Source of the DNA: Pontibacter aydingkolensis
GTDB taxonomy: Bacteria > Bacteroidota > Bacteroidia > Cytophagales > Hymenobacteraceae
NCBI RefSeq assembly: GCF_019443125.1
Contig: NZ_JAHYXK010000029.1
Location: 1 to 34,728 of the forward strand
Length of the DNA stretch: 34,728 nucleotides
Direction of reading: 5' to 3'
Shown here: one piece after another, positions 7,681 to 16,736 of the stretch
Position numbering within the stretch: position 1 is the first letter of the stretch
Layout: each line of letters begins with the position of its first letter
The notes under the pieces: model-generated
Seen by the model: the letters and a program-made list of their open reading frames with translations, nothing else
Told to the model about the DNA's origin: nothing
The model's database searches: none
Translations under genes and position numbers: made by a program

Positions 7681-8658
7681 GGGGTAGGACTTCCTTATTA
7701 ATTATCTTAAATTGTGAAATACTTCCCGCTTATGATGTACCTAACTCCAGGTCCACTCCTTAGAGGAATATAGCTGCTTCATTCTCCGATTTCTGGCGCG
7801 GGAATTCTTCCCGTGTTCTACTAATGGTGTCGGGTTTGTAAGCCGACTGGGCCGGAGGTCCAAATTATAGCCAGTTACGAGTTTCCAGACCTTATCCTGT
7901 TCCATGTCTTTTTCAGATTTGGCCTTTCCAGGATGGTCAGAACCAAGAGTAGTCTGCAACTATTCCCTTAAGGACAAGTGAAAATGGGGGTTCGAAACTT
8001 GAGACCAAGGGTCAAGAGGAGAATTTACACCTGCAGACTAATCAGTTTTTGCTGCAAAGGTGCTCCTCTCTTTAGCTTTACACTCCTGCGGTCCCCTCAA
8101 GGGGAAAATTCTACTAAAAAAGGGCTTATTACAGAAATGTTATGGAATATGAGAAGGCTACAGGTTGGCGGCATGGCTCTAGAATTTGGTAGCCTGCTTT
8201 CCTGTTGCAGGTAGCTTGCATCTACTTTAACAATCAAAGATAACATATCAGCGCCAGCAGGCATACTGGTAGTAATTATGGTTGACTTTTTTATGGTGGC
8301 AAGCTTTCCCAAACCAACTTTTTATACTTTGAAGCTAGTAACTTAAACCACAGCAGGTTAATTTATCTTAGATAAAAGAAATTCTAATATCATAATTTTT
8401 ATATATTTGCGTTAATGTCAATTTTATATGAGTTATATTATAAATCTGATTAGCGGCAGCTCGTTTATCTCAGTCTGTTGTTATGCAGGTGTGCAATTGA
8501 TTGAGATGAAAGGTGCCAATAACATATACTAAATTTAATATTGACCGTATAGAAGCAAGTATTAAGGCTAATACTGCCTGAAAAAATAAATTATAGAGCC
8601 TCTTTTGACCAGTAGAGTACGAACTTAAATAAACAAAATATAACAAACCCTTTACCAT
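7681..8658. other. Long gene-poor stretch between two PorE-like genes
   Basis: About 980 bases with no recognisable gene. The minus strand has a 72-codon open frame (7959-7741), basic at its end (GKNSRARNRRMKQLYSSKEW), with no recognised family. The plus strand has a short CCCCTCAAGGGG hairpin near 8095 and one TTATACT word near 8320. From about 8340 on it becomes very AT-rich and holds a TATATTTG promoter-like box. It could be a decayed gene or insertion followed by the promoter region of the downstream gene. Confidence 0.4.
8402..8409 (+). promoter_or_regulatory. Possible -7 element upstream of the PorE-like gene
   Basis: TATATTTG matches TAnnTTTG in AT-rich DNA, about 250 bases before the start. 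If used, it would give an unusually long 5' leader. Confidence 0.25.
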
Positions 8659-10659
8659 ATGAGCCATCTAGCCAAATCGTTATCCCGGTTCTCGTTGCTG
8701 CTAGTTTTCCTGTTCCTGTTTGCTGCTTCAGTTTCAGCGCAGAGCACCAGAAAGCAAATGCGTACCGCGAACAAGTTTTTTGAAAGAGAAAACTACCGGG
8801 AGGCAATTCCATTTTACGAGCAGGTACTGGCAAGCGATCCCAACGACGCAAAGGCTTTGTACCGGGCCGGTATCAGTTACATGACATTCGATAAAGAAAA
8901 ATCTGCAGATTACTTATACCGTGCTCAAAAACTTAAGCCAAACGTAGACCGTGACATTGAATACTGGCTGGGCCGCACAGATCATATTAACTATCGCTTT
9001 GATAGCGCCATAGATCATTTCCAGAAGTATCAGAAAGAGATACCGCGCAGAAACGAGGAGCGCCGCGAAGAAGTAGCTCAGCTGATACAGCATGCGCGCA
9101 ATGCAAAGAAAGAGGTAGCCAACCCGAAAGATGTTTTCGTGAAAAACATGGGTGGCACTGTTAATACAGCCTACTCTGAGCACAGCCCGGTTATTTCTTC
9201 TGACTTTAACTACCTGCTGTTCACGTCAAGAGGCGAGAAGGCAACAGGTGGCAAGGCTGCCCGTGATGGCGAGTTCTACGAAGATATTTTTGAAACAAGA
9301 AGAATAGGTGATGATGAGTGGGAGCCAACCCGAATAGTACCTGGCGCACTAAACAGCCCTGGTCATGATGCATCAATTCAGCTATTTGATAACGATACCA
9401 AAATGCTGCTTTACTCGTCTGTTAACAATGGCGATATAATGGTTTCTGAACGTCAGGCCGATGGCAGCTGGGGTGCTCCTAAAAGCATCAGTGACAGAGT
9501 AAATACCAAGGATTTTGAGTCTGATGCGTACATCACGCCAGACGGAAATACTTTGTTTTTCTCTACAAGCCACTACTCAGAGAACGGCGACCTTGACCTG
9601 TATGTAGTGCAGCGCAACAAGAATGGCAGCTGGGGTACTCCGAGAAGCTTAGGTACTACCATAAACTCGCCCTTTGATGATGACAGCCCTTACCTGGCCA
9701 GCGACGGAACTCTGTTCTTTGCCTCTAGAGGACACAACAGCATGGGCGGATACGATATCTTCTCTGCTAAATTTGACTCTGTGGCAAGACGCTGGAGCCG
9801 TCCTGTAAACCTGGGTTCACCGATCAACACCCCGGATGATGACACGTATTATCGTCTTGCACCGGATGGCAGTTATGCTTACCTGTCGTCTTACCGCATT
9901 GGCGGTTACGGCGAAAAAGATATCTACACAATCAACTATATCCGCAATGCCCAGATTAAAGGCCAGGTGTTCTCCAAAGTAGACAGCACCTTGATCCCTG
10001 GGGTGGAGCTGATATTTAACTCAACGCAGGCCGATAAGCGACCAATATCTTACCGCGATGTTACAAAGCCAGACTCTGCTACTTATGCAGTGCAGGTGCT
10101 GTCAGGGCGTATGTACCAGGTGCAGGTTTCGAAAGATGGAAAATTGATCACGACGGAAGAGGTAGAAGTGCCTATGTCTTTGGATGATACAACAAGTGTT
10201 ACACGTAACTTTTACCTTGATTATGTTGACAAAGACGGTATCAAGCCTGGCGTGACAACAACTGGTAAGTTTGCAATGCAAAACATCTATTATGATACTG
10301 ATAAGTATGAGTTACGCCCGGAGTCTATCAAAGAGCTTGACAACATTGTGCGTATACTTAAGCAAAACCCTGAAATCAACATCAGCATAGAAGGCCACAC
10401 CGACTCACGTGCCAGCGACCAGTATAACATGACGCTTGGTGAGAACCGTGCCGGTGCAGCTTACGATTACCTGGTTAAGCAGGGCATTTCGCCAAGGCGT
10501 TTGGTTACAGTTAGCTACGGCGAGCGCAGACCTGCTGTGGCCAACGACTCTGCCGAGAACATGCAGCTGAACAGAAGAACCATGTTTAGAGTAATTCCGC
10601 GCGAAGGCGACAGCCAGCAGCAGAACCAGCAGCTGAATAACCAGATGAACAAAAACTAA
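8659..10659 (+). CDS. PorE-like TPR / PD40 propeller / CRD / OmpA outer-membrane-associated protein
   Basis: A 666-residue secreted protein. A signal peptide (MSHLAKSLSRFSLLLVFLFL, cleavage after VSA before QSTRKQ) is followed by TPRs (about 30-140, KFFERENYREAIPFYEQVL), then a PD40 propeller (about 160-430: LLFTSRGEK, LFFSTSHYSENGDLDLYVV, LFFASRGHNSMGGYDIFSA, YLSSYRIGGYGEKDIYTI). Next is a carboxypeptidase-regulatory-like beta domain (about 431-525), and last an OmpA peptidoglycan-binding domain (about 540-650, EGHTDSRASDQYNMTLGENR). This order equals that of the T9SS component PorE, which links the secretion ring to peptidoglycan, but several paralogs with this layout exist per genome, so the exact role is inferred. 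The C-terminus is Gln/Asn-rich. A terminator follows. Confidence 0.9.
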   Translation: MSHLAKSLSRFSLLLVFLFLFAASVSAQSTRKQMRTANKFFERENYREAIPFYEQVLASDPNDAKALYRAGISYMTFDKEKSADYLYRAQKLKPNVDRDIEYWLGRTDHINYRFDSAIDHFQKYQKEIPRRNEERREEVAQLIQHARNAKKEVANPKDVFVKNMGGTVNTAYSEHSPVISSDFNYLLFTSRGEKATGGKAARDGEFYEDIFETRRIGDDEWEPTRIVPGALNSPGHDASIQLFDNDTKMLLYSSVNNGDIMVSERQADGSWGAPKSISDRVNTKDFESDAYITPDGNTLFFSTSHYSENGDLDLYVVQRNKNGSWGTPRSLGTTINSPFDDDSPYLASDGTLFFASRGHNSMGGYDIFSAKFDSVARRWSRPVNLGSPINTPDDDTYYRLAPDGSYAYLSSYRIGGYGEKDIYTINYIRNAQIKGQVFSKVDSTLIPGVELIFNSTQADKRPISYRDVTKPDSATYAVQVLSGRMYQVQVSKDGKLITTEEVEVPMSLDDTTSVTRNFYLDYVDKDGIKPGVTTTGKFAMQNIYYDTDKYELRPESIKELDNIVRILKQNPEINISIEGHTDSRASDQYNMTLGENRAGAAYDYLVKQGISPRRLVTVSYGERRPAVANDSAENMQLNRRTMFRVIPREGDSQQQNQQLNNQMNKN

Positions 10660-10697
10660 GAGAAAGGCCTAAAAAGGCTGTATTATACTATCATCTT

Positions 10698-10733
10698 AAA
10701 CAGGCCAGACCAATGTGTTTGGCCTGTTTTTTT
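10698..10733 (+). terminator. Rho-independent terminator of the PorE-like gene
   Basis: AAACAGGCCA (10698-10707) pairs with TGGCCTGTTT (10720-10729), followed by T's. Confidence 0.85.
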
Positions 10734-10775
10734 ATATTTCGGAACATAAACTGCGGATTATAGTTTTAGGAACAG

Positions 10776-10783
10776 TATTTTTG
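10776..10783 (+). promoter_or_regulatory. -7 promoter element of the ubiE-porT operon
   Basis: TATTTTTG matches TAnnTTTG, 25 bases before the ubiE ATG. No TTTG box is seen at -33. Confidence 0.4.
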
Positions 10784-10808
10784 CCTTATTACACTTTACA
10801 TTTAACCC

Positions 10809-11531
10809 ATGGCGGTAGTACCCTACAAAGACCAGAACGACGACAAAAAATCGCAGGTGGCTACAATGTTTAATAACATTGCCGACAAGTATGATTTCCT
10901 GAACCATTTTTTGAGTGCTGGCATCGATATTATCTGGAGAAAAAAGGCTGTTAGCCTGCTTGCTCCCGAAAAACCTAAACAAGTATTAGACATAGCTACC
11001 GGCACTGCCGACTTTGCCATCGAAACGCTGCGCCTGAACCCTGATAAAATTGTGGGAGTAGACATCTCGGAGGGTATGTTAGCCGTAGGACGTGAGAAGC
11101 TGATAAAAAAAGGGCTCACGAATAAGATCGAGCTGAAGTATGGCGACTCAGAGAACCTGCCATTCGGGGATAATACCTTTGATGCGATTACCGTAGCCTT
11201 TGGCGTGCGCAATTTCGAGAACCTGAAAAAGGGCCTTTCGGAAATGAACCGTGTGCTTAAGCCGGGTGGTACGGCCGTTGTGCTGGAGTTTTCGAAGCCG
11301 CGCAGCTTCCCGATGAAACAACTGTATCAATTTTATTTTAAGAATATACTACCGGTAGTAGGTAAGATCGTTTCAAAGGATAATGCTGCGTATACGTATC
11401 TGCCCGAGTCAGTACAGGCTTTCCCGGACGGCAAGGACTTTATCAGCATTTTTGAAGAAGTTGGATTTAAGAACACTAAATGGCATTCACTCACATTCGG
11501 CATCAGCTCGATTTACACAGGCAAAAAGTAG
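10809..11531 (+). CDS. ubiE: Demethylmenaquinone methyltransferase (UbiE/MenG)
   Basis: A 240-residue SAM-dependent methyltransferase doing the last step of menaquinone synthesis. The family N-terminus VATMFNNIADKYDFLNHFLS is clear. SAM motif I is VLDIATGTADFA and the acidic end of strand 2 is IVGVDISEGML. The post-I region is YGDSENLPFGDNTFDAITVAFGVRN in two overlapping parts, and motif III is VLKPGGTAVVLEFSKP. Length fits. In this phylum menaquinone is the respiratory quinone, so the product is best called MenG. It is first in an operon: porT starts inside its last 52 bases and an SDR gene follows. Confidence 0.95.
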   Translation: MAVVPYKDQNDDKKSQVATMFNNIADKYDFLNHFLSAGIDIIWRKKAVSLLAPEKPKQVLDIATGTADFAIETLRLNPDKIVGVDISEGMLAVGREKLIKKGLTNKIELKYGDSENLPFGDNTFDAITVAFGVRNFENLKKGLSEMNRVLKPGGTAVVLEFSKPRSFPMKQLYQFYFKNILPVVGKIVSKDNAAYTYLPESVQAFPDGKDFISIFEEVGFKNTKWHSLTFGISSIYTGKK

Positions 11532-12253
11532 TTTTCTTTAGCTTTATGCTATGTATGCTGCTTAGCAGCCAGGCAGCACAGGCTCAGAAAAAGATAAAGC
11601 AGCAGAACAAGCCAGGCTACGACGATAAAACCGTACACTATGGTTTTTACCTGTCTATGCCCATTACAAAGTATAACATACAGCACTCCCAGGAGTACGC
11701 CGACCAGTTGGCTAACGATCCGGGTGGGGCAGGCACGATGTCTGTAAACGCCAAAGTATCGCCTGGCTTTTATACTGGCCTGGTGCTGGATGTGCGCCTG
11801 GCCGAGTACCTGAGTGCCCGCTTTGTGCCAGGTGTGGGGTTTTATGGCCGTTCTATAGAGTATGCAAATGCTCCACAGGAAAGCGGTGAACGCCAGGATG
11901 TGGTAAAAACCATCAGTTCTACCATGATTGAAATGCCGCTTTTGCTAAAGTATAAAGCCAAGCGCCGCACTAACTTCAGGATGTACCTGGTAGGCGGTAT
12001 AAAGCCTGGCATAGACCTGGGTAGCACCCGCAGCGGCGACGATAACACAACTGAATTGCTGGTAGATAACTTTGACTTAGCTGTAGAGTATGGCTTTGGC
12101 GTGGATATCTTTTACCCGTTCTTTAAGTTTGCTCCTGAGATCCGGTTTTCGCACGGCCTACTAAACCAGCATGTGCCCAACGAGAGCCTTTACAGCAACA
12201 GCATCCAGAAGCTAACAAACCACAATGTTTCATTTATACTTTTCTTTGAGTAA
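11480..12253 (+). CDS. porT: PorT/SprT family T9SS outer-membrane protein
   Basis: A 257-residue outer-membrane beta-barrel protein of the PorT type, needed for assembly of type IX secretion in Bacteroidota. A signal peptide (HRQKVVFFSFMLCMLLSS, then QAAQAQ cleavage) is followed by alternating beta strands (VHYGFYLSMPITKYNIQHS, FYTGLVLDVRLAEYLSARF, VEYGFGVDIFYPFFKFAPEI) and ends in a phenylalanine-rich terminal strand (NVSFILFFE), as barrels do. Placement directly after ubiE is the known location of porT/sprT in many Bacteroidota. The start at 11480 overlaps ubiE by 52 bases in another frame. It is preferred because it supplies the charged n-region; the next ATG (11546) would leave almost none. 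Translational coupling to ubiE is likely. Confidence 0.88.
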   Translation: MAFTHIRHQLDLHRQKVVFFSFMLCMLLSSQAAQAQKKIKQQNKPGYDDKTVHYGFYLSMPITKYNIQHSQEYADQLANDPGGAGTMSVNAKVSPGFYTGLVLDVRLAEYLSARFVPGVGFYGRSIEYANAPQESGERQDVVKTISSTMIEMPLLLKYKAKRRTNFRMYLVGGIKPGIDLGSTRSGDDNTTELLVDNFDLAVEYGFGVDIFYPFFKFAPEIRFSHGLLNQHVPNESLYSNSIQKLTNHNVSFILFFE

Positions 12254-12256
12254 AGA

Positions 12257-13006
12257 ATGACCAGAACTGCCCTTGTTACCGGCGCTACCTCAGGCATTGG
12301 CCGCGCCACCGCCATAGAGCTAGCCAAAAAAGGATACCAGATTATTGCTGCCGGCCGTCGCGAAGAACGCCTGGAGGAACTGAAAGATATTATTACCGAT
12401 GTGCCGGTTTATACTATGGCGTTTGATGTACGTGATAAAGTGGCCATTGAGGAAGCCATTGATTCGCTGCCAGAAGCCTGGCGGCAAATTGAGGTATTGG
12501 TAAACAATGCCGGCAACGCGCATGGGCTTTCTGCTATTCAGGATGGTGATGTTGATGATTGGGATGCCATGCTGGATATTAACGTGAAAGGCCTGCTGTA
12601 TGTAAGCCGCGCCGTATTGCCCCTGATGCTGAAACACGGGAAAGGCCATATTGTAAACATCGGCTCCATTGCAGGCAAAGAGGTTTACGCAAACGGTAAT
12701 GTATATTGCGCCTCTAAATTTGCTGTAGATGCCCTTTCTAAAGGCATGCGCTTGGACTTAATAAAAGAAGGTATAAAAGTATCGGAGGTAAACCCGGGAC
12801 TAGTAGAAACAGAGTTCTCTGAAGTGCGCTTTAAAGGCGACAAAGACAGAGCCGCTACTGTTTACCAGGGCTACCAGGCGTTGCAGGCCCAGGATGTTGC
12901 CGAGCTTATCAGTTTTATAGTAACACGCCCTCCCCACGTAAACCTGGCCGAGGTGCTTATACTTCCGGCTGCCCAGGCTTCGGCTACAACGGTGGTGAAG
13001 GAGTAA
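12257..13006 (+). CDS. Short-chain dehydrogenase/reductase (YdfG-like SDR)
   Basis: A 249-residue classical SDR. The cofactor loop is TGATSGIGRA at 8-17, with arginines after strand 2 (AAGRREERLEEL) that favour NADP(H). NNAG (in VLVNNAGNAHG) and the catalytic Ser (NIGSIAG) and Tyr-Lys (YCASK) are present. The PGLVETEFSEVRFKGD stretch is typical of the YdfG group, which oxidises serine and 3-hydroxy acids, though the substrate cannot be read from sequence. It starts three bases after the porT stop, so it is the third gene of the ubiE operon; a shared function with secretion or quinone synthesis is not evident. The operon ends at the hairpin just after it. Confidence 0.93.
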   Translation: MTRTALVTGATSGIGRATAIELAKKGYQIIAAGRREERLEELKDIITDVPVYTMAFDVRDKVAIEEAIDSLPEAWRQIEVLVNNAGNAHGLSAIQDGDVDDWDAMLDINVKGLLYVSRAVLPLMLKHGKGHIVNIGSIAGKEVYANGNVYCASKFAVDALSKGMRLDLIKEGIKVSEVNPGLVETEFSEVRFKGDKDRAATVYQGYQALQAQDVAELISFIVTRPPHVNLAEVLILPAAQASATTVVKE

Positions 13007-13021
13007 GTATAGCGAATTTAT

Positions 13022-13070
13022 AAAAGCTCCGGCCCCTGATTTATAATTCAGAGGCCGGGGCTTTATACTT
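13022..13070. terminator. Bidirectional terminator between convergent genes
   Basis: AAAGCTCCGGCCCCTGA and TCAGAGGCCGGGGCTTT pair over 17 positions with only G-T wobbles or mismatches. It sits between the SDR and TonB-dependent receptor stops and is followed at once by two TTATACTTT words. Confidence 0.85.
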
Positions 13071-13086
13071 TTTATACTTTGAGTTA

Positions 13087-15480
13087 TTACCTTAATTTAC
13101 CGAACCTGTAGCTAAAAGCAAGGCTGTACTGGCGTATTATGGTAAATGATTCCCGGAACTGATAAAATGATGGATTAACAAGCTCAGAGGTATTGCGCCT
13201 TTTTTCCTGAAACGGACTTCTTACATGCAGGCTTATACTTGCTTTGTCGTCTTTCAGGAACTGTTTGTTTATAGAAATAGAACTCCAGGTATAGCCATTT
13301 GTATTACCCTGTAGTAGTATATTAGGCGAGTTGTAATTTAGATTGCCGCTCGCCTTCCATTTCTTGCCAAATCGATAATTCATAGATACTCTCATGCTAT
13401 ATGTAAAACCCTCGTTGGTTTGAGGCCTGCCTTCCAGCATACTGGTATAAGTTATATAGCTAGTTCCGGCGTTAAGGTTAAGGCTTAGTTTTTTAGAAAA
13501 TGTGGTATTACCGGTTAGCATTAGCCCATTATTTCTACTCTGCCCTATATTGCCAAAAGTAGAACGTGCAACAGAGTCGTTGCCAAGGGTAGTAATCTGC
13601 TCAATGGCATTGTTGGTAAAAGTATGAAAGACGTTAGCGTTTAAGGAAGTGGTTTTAAAAAAGGTGCTATACTCAAGCTTCAAAGTATGGCTTGTTGCCG
13701 GCTCCAGATCAGGGTTGCCAAAGCTTATGTTCAACGGATCTGTTAAGTCTATGTAGGGATCTAGATAGTATAGACCGGGCCTGCTTATGCGCTGGTTGTA
13801 GGATAAGTTGATTCTGCTGCTTTCCTTTAGCGAGCGGGAAAGCGTTACGTTAGGGAAAAAGCCGCGGTAATTTTGCTTAGCTTTTGTACCAGTAGAAAGG
13901 AAGTTTACATCAAGTCTTGTTTCTTCAATTCTTATGCCGCTTCTAAGCCCCCATTTCCTCATATTAAGGTTTAAAGAAATATAGGCAGCGTGGACATCCT
14001 GGCGGTATTTAAAGCTGTTACTTATGCTCGGGTCCAGCAAGTAGGTTCCTGTCTCAGCATCGCGGTTTTTATAGAAGTAGTTACTGTTGTTTTCTTCAAA
14101 AATCGATTTCAATCCGAACTCAAGCAATTGTTTTCCAATTGGTTGTGCATAGTCAATCTGTAAGTTTTTTTCGTTGGTTTCATCTTCATTATTTGTAGTG
14201 CTTTCACGGGTTGTATAGTTAAGCAGCGGTTTAAGTATAAAATTGCTGGTGCTGTTATTGGCACTGTTAGTAGAAGCAAAAGAAATGGAAAGTAACTGTT
14301 GGTCGTTTTTCTTAAAGCTGTGCTCATAGTTCAGGGATATATCCCGGCCAGTTCCCTCACCATTACCATGATTCAGGTTCAGGTACGATTTAGTAAGTTT
14401 ATTTGTAGCGCCGTACTGCTCTACCAACTGCGTGGATTTGTTTGTGCTGTTGCTGTTATACTGGCTAAGGCTAGCGGTAAACACATCCTGTGAGCTAAGC
14501 TGGTAACTTAACTCCCCGCTTATGTTCTGCGTTCTGCTTTTGCCGCTTCGCTCGCTTGTTTGCTCCAGCCTGTTGCGGTTAATCAGGTCGTTACGGAGAA
14601 ATGTGCTACTGTTAGTGGGGCTTTCAGAATATCTGTGGTTATAGCGCCCAGAAATGGAGATCTTGCCTGCTGTTGCACTCAGAAACGAGCCTGCAGTGTA
14701 GCCCTGTGGGGTTTCTGCGCTTAAGTTAACAGCACCATTATACCCACTAATGCCTTTTTTATGGGTAATGATATTGATAATACCTCCAACTCCGGATGCC
14801 TCATACTTGGCAGACGGAGTTGTGATTACTTCTATCTTTTTGATAGAACTGGCAGGCAGCGTTTTTAAGATATCGCTTGGATCACCTGCAAAAAGAGCGG
14901 AACGTTTGCCGTTAACCTGTATCTGATAGCTGCTATTCCCATTCAGCTGAAGTTTATCTTCGGCATCTACAGTAAGGTAAGGCACTTTTCGTAGCATGTC
15001 CAGTGTGTTTAGTGCGTTAGCATCGGGGTCGGCTTCTACATTATAAATAGTCCTGTCAAGGCTCTGTTCTATAAGTGGCTTTAAGGTTATTACATGTATT
15101 TCTTCAAGTTCTTTAGCTGTAGAGGTAAGGGTAATAATGCCAAAATTTATTGAAGATGAGGACGAATTAGGGAAGGGTATAGTCCTGGTTTTATAACCAA
15201 CGTAGGAAAGAATAAGTTGATACTGCTGAATGGGGAGATCATTTATGATGAAAACGCCATCTTCCTGTGATAGTGTGACCGTAGTTGGCTGATTCTGCCC
15301 GATTTCTCTTACAGCTACTGTTACATAACCCAGAGCTTCCAATGTTGTGGAATCTGCTACTGTACCTTTAATAGTCTTGATTGAAGAAATGGTTTGTGCA
15401 GAGCTGATTATAATACAAAAACAGCACAGAAGCGCTGTTAACATATTTCTTTTTGAGAATATATACTTTAAGTTAGGCAT
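13087..15480 (-). CDS. TonB-dependent receptor-like outer-membrane beta-barrel protein
   Basis: A 797-residue outer-membrane protein. The signal peptide lies within residues 8-29 (FSKRNMLTALLCCFCIIISS, then AQ). A carboxypeptidase-regulatory-like domain comes first (TIKGTVADSTTLEALGYVTV to GYKTRTIPF). The plug has VNGKRSALFAGDPSDILKTL and SIKKIEVITTPSAKYEASGV followed by GGIINIIT, characteristic of the OMP_b-brl_3 receptor group. A long barrel follows, ending QYSLAFSYRFGKLR. Such proteins import large substrates with TonB energy. Neither a SusD-like partner nor an anti-sigma pair is adjacent, so the ligand is unknown. A second ATG at 15444 (MLTALL) is a less likely start. Confidence 0.9.
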   Translation of the reverse strand: MPNLKYIFSKRNMLTALLCCFCIIISSAQTISSIKTIKGTVADSTTLEALGYVTVAVREIGQNQPTTVTLSQEDGVFIINDLPIQQYQLILSYVGYKTRTIPFPNSSSSSINFGIITLTSTAKELEEIHVITLKPLIEQSLDRTIYNVEADPDANALNTLDMLRKVPYLTVDAEDKLQLNGNSSYQIQVNGKRSALFAGDPSDILKTLPASSIKKIEVITTPSAKYEASGVGGIINIITHKKGISGYNGAVNLSAETPQGYTAGSFLSATAGKISISGRYNHRYSESPTNSSTFLRNDLINRNRLEQTSERSGKSRTQNISGELSYQLSSQDVFTASLSQYNSNSTNKSTQLVEQYGATNKLTKSYLNLNHGNGEGTGRDISLNYEHSFKKNDQQLLSISFASTNSANNSTSNFILKPLLNYTTRESTTNNEDETNEKNLQIDYAQPIGKQLLEFGLKSIFEENNSNYFYKNRDAETGTYLLDPSISNSFKYRQDVHAAYISLNLNMRKWGLRSGIRIEETRLDVNFLSTGTKAKQNYRGFFPNVTLSRSLKESSRINLSYNQRISRPGLYYLDPYIDLTDPLNISFGNPDLEPATSHTLKLEYSTFFKTTSLNANVFHTFTNNAIEQITTLGNDSVARSTFGNIGQSRNNGLMLTGNTTFSKKLSLNLNAGTSYITYTSMLEGRPQTNEGFTYSMRVSMNYRFGKKWKASGNLNYNSPNILLQGNTNGYTWSSISINKQFLKDDKASISLHVRSPFQEKRRNTSELVNPSFYQFRESFTIIRQYSLAFSYRFGKLR

Positions 15481-15552
15481 GTATTAAGCAGTTGCAAAGC
15501 CATCAGCTTAACTTCTGTTGATATAGAAGTAAGGTTATGAGTAAATAGAAAT

Positions 15553-15594
15553 ATGTTTTTAAGCCCAAGAATTATTCCTGGACTTAAAAAACAT
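15553..15594 (-). terminator. Long imperfect hairpin after the small secreted protein gene
   Basis: ATGTTTTTAAGCCCAAGAA and TTCCTGGACTTAAAAAACAT are near-perfect reverse complements. It lies just past the stop of the 15602-16114 gene. The run of T after the stem is weak, so it may instead protect the mRNA end. Confidence 0.45.
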
Positions 15595-15601
15595 AGCATT
15601 T

Positions 15602-16114
15602 TTAAAATGTAAGCTGATCTAAAAATGCATTTAAAGAAACAGGCTTGCCATTAATCAACAGAGTTAAGCTTTGAACATCGTTTATTGTAACTCCATTCTC
15701 CCAGTCATTACCGCCAGTAGATTTACATCCGCCATCAATAGTAACGCATACATTCTGTACTATCACGGCACCATTTGTTGCCTCAAGAGGTTGTGGTGGC
15801 CCTGTTACATCAATTAGTTGTCCCGGAATATTTTTCGTAGGATCTTGTTTATTTTGCCCTTTATTGCTGCAATTTGATGTAGCATCAACTACAGCTGAAA
15901 GTTGTGCTTCTACCGAGCTTGCATTTCCGCAACCAGTAACGCGAGCATAAACTACACAAATAGTGTATGAGCCATCGCTATTGTAACCACCCGAAAGAAC
16001 AACATCAGCCTTATCTGGATTACTGATTTTAGGATTAGCTTTCTGTGCATCGGCATTACCAAATGCAAACAGCGCCACCAGCGCAATTGCGAAACTTAAA
16101 AATCTTGTTTTCAT
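15602..16114 (-). CDS. Secreted protein with paired cysteines, unknown function
   Basis: A 170-residue exported protein with a textbook signal peptide (MKTRFLSFAIALVALFAFGN, cleavage after ADA). The mature part has five cysteines (SYTICVVYARVTGCG, SNCSNKG, VQNVCVTIDGGCKSTGG), enough for two disulfides. It ends in a short segment SLTLLINGKPVSLNAFLDQL. No membrane anchor, lipobox or T9SS sorting domain is visible, so it is probably periplasmic or secreted. I do not recognise the family. It has a long AT-rich upstream region and probably its own promoter; TTATACT lies directly before its ATG. Confidence 0.7.
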   Translation of the reverse strand: MKTRFLSFAIALVALFAFGNADAQKANPKISNPDKADVVLSGGYNSDGSYTICVVYARVTGCGNASSVEAQLSAVVDATSNCSNKGQNKQDPTKNIPGQLIDVTGPPQPLEATNGAVIVQNVCVTIDGGCKSTGGNDWENGVTINDVQSLTLLINGKPVSLNAFLDQLTF

Positions 16115-16736
16115 AAGTATAAAAATTAATGTTTAAAATTATTATTTGAGGTCTGTTTAGGGTAAAGTATTTCCAGGCCAATAAATAGTGTTATTGGAAA
16201 ATGGCTAAAGAAAATTTCTGACTTAGTACCTAAGCAATTAAAGGAAGAGGCTTGTTAAAATTGCATGATAGACTACAGCAGGCTTAAATATTAGGCTACC
16301 ATGCTGACACTGATAGCAACAGCTATACTAATGATCTGAATGCTTTTTTAATTTAAATCCAATCTACTTTAAAGTTAAATTTATTAGAAGGAGGACACCT
16401 TTAGAGCTGTTTAGCCTTACTTTATTATAAGTTTAAACATCAGGTGTTGTGGGATCTAATTAAAGATTTTAGTAAAGTATTTGTTGTAACTCAATTATTT
16501 TGTCCGTTTCACTCTCTGTGAACTAACTATATACAATACGTTATCGAATAGTATTTAATTGGTAATAACTTTAAAACTAAGTAGTTTCAGTATAGCTGCT
16601 GGTAAACGCACTATAACTGAGGGTGTATAAATACGTTTGTAAACTTATATAAAATAATGATATATTTATAAATTACACTCCATGAAACGACATCTTCATA
16701 CAGAATTTAGATATTAGTAAGTAAGGAATTTGCATA
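16115..16736. other. AT-rich intergenic region, no gene seen
   Basis: About 620 bases with many stops in every frame and no hairpin with a T run. It should hold the promoter of the minus-strand gene ending at 15602 and the 3' region of the lipoprotein gene ending at 16737. No CAAAnnTA (reverse -7 box) was spotted at a sensible distance from the 16114 start. Confidence 0.4.

Noticed and set aside
7741..7959. 72-residue minus-strand open frame as a gene
   Set aside because: No recognised family, no promoter box or signal, and unbalanced composition; kept only as part of the intergenic description.
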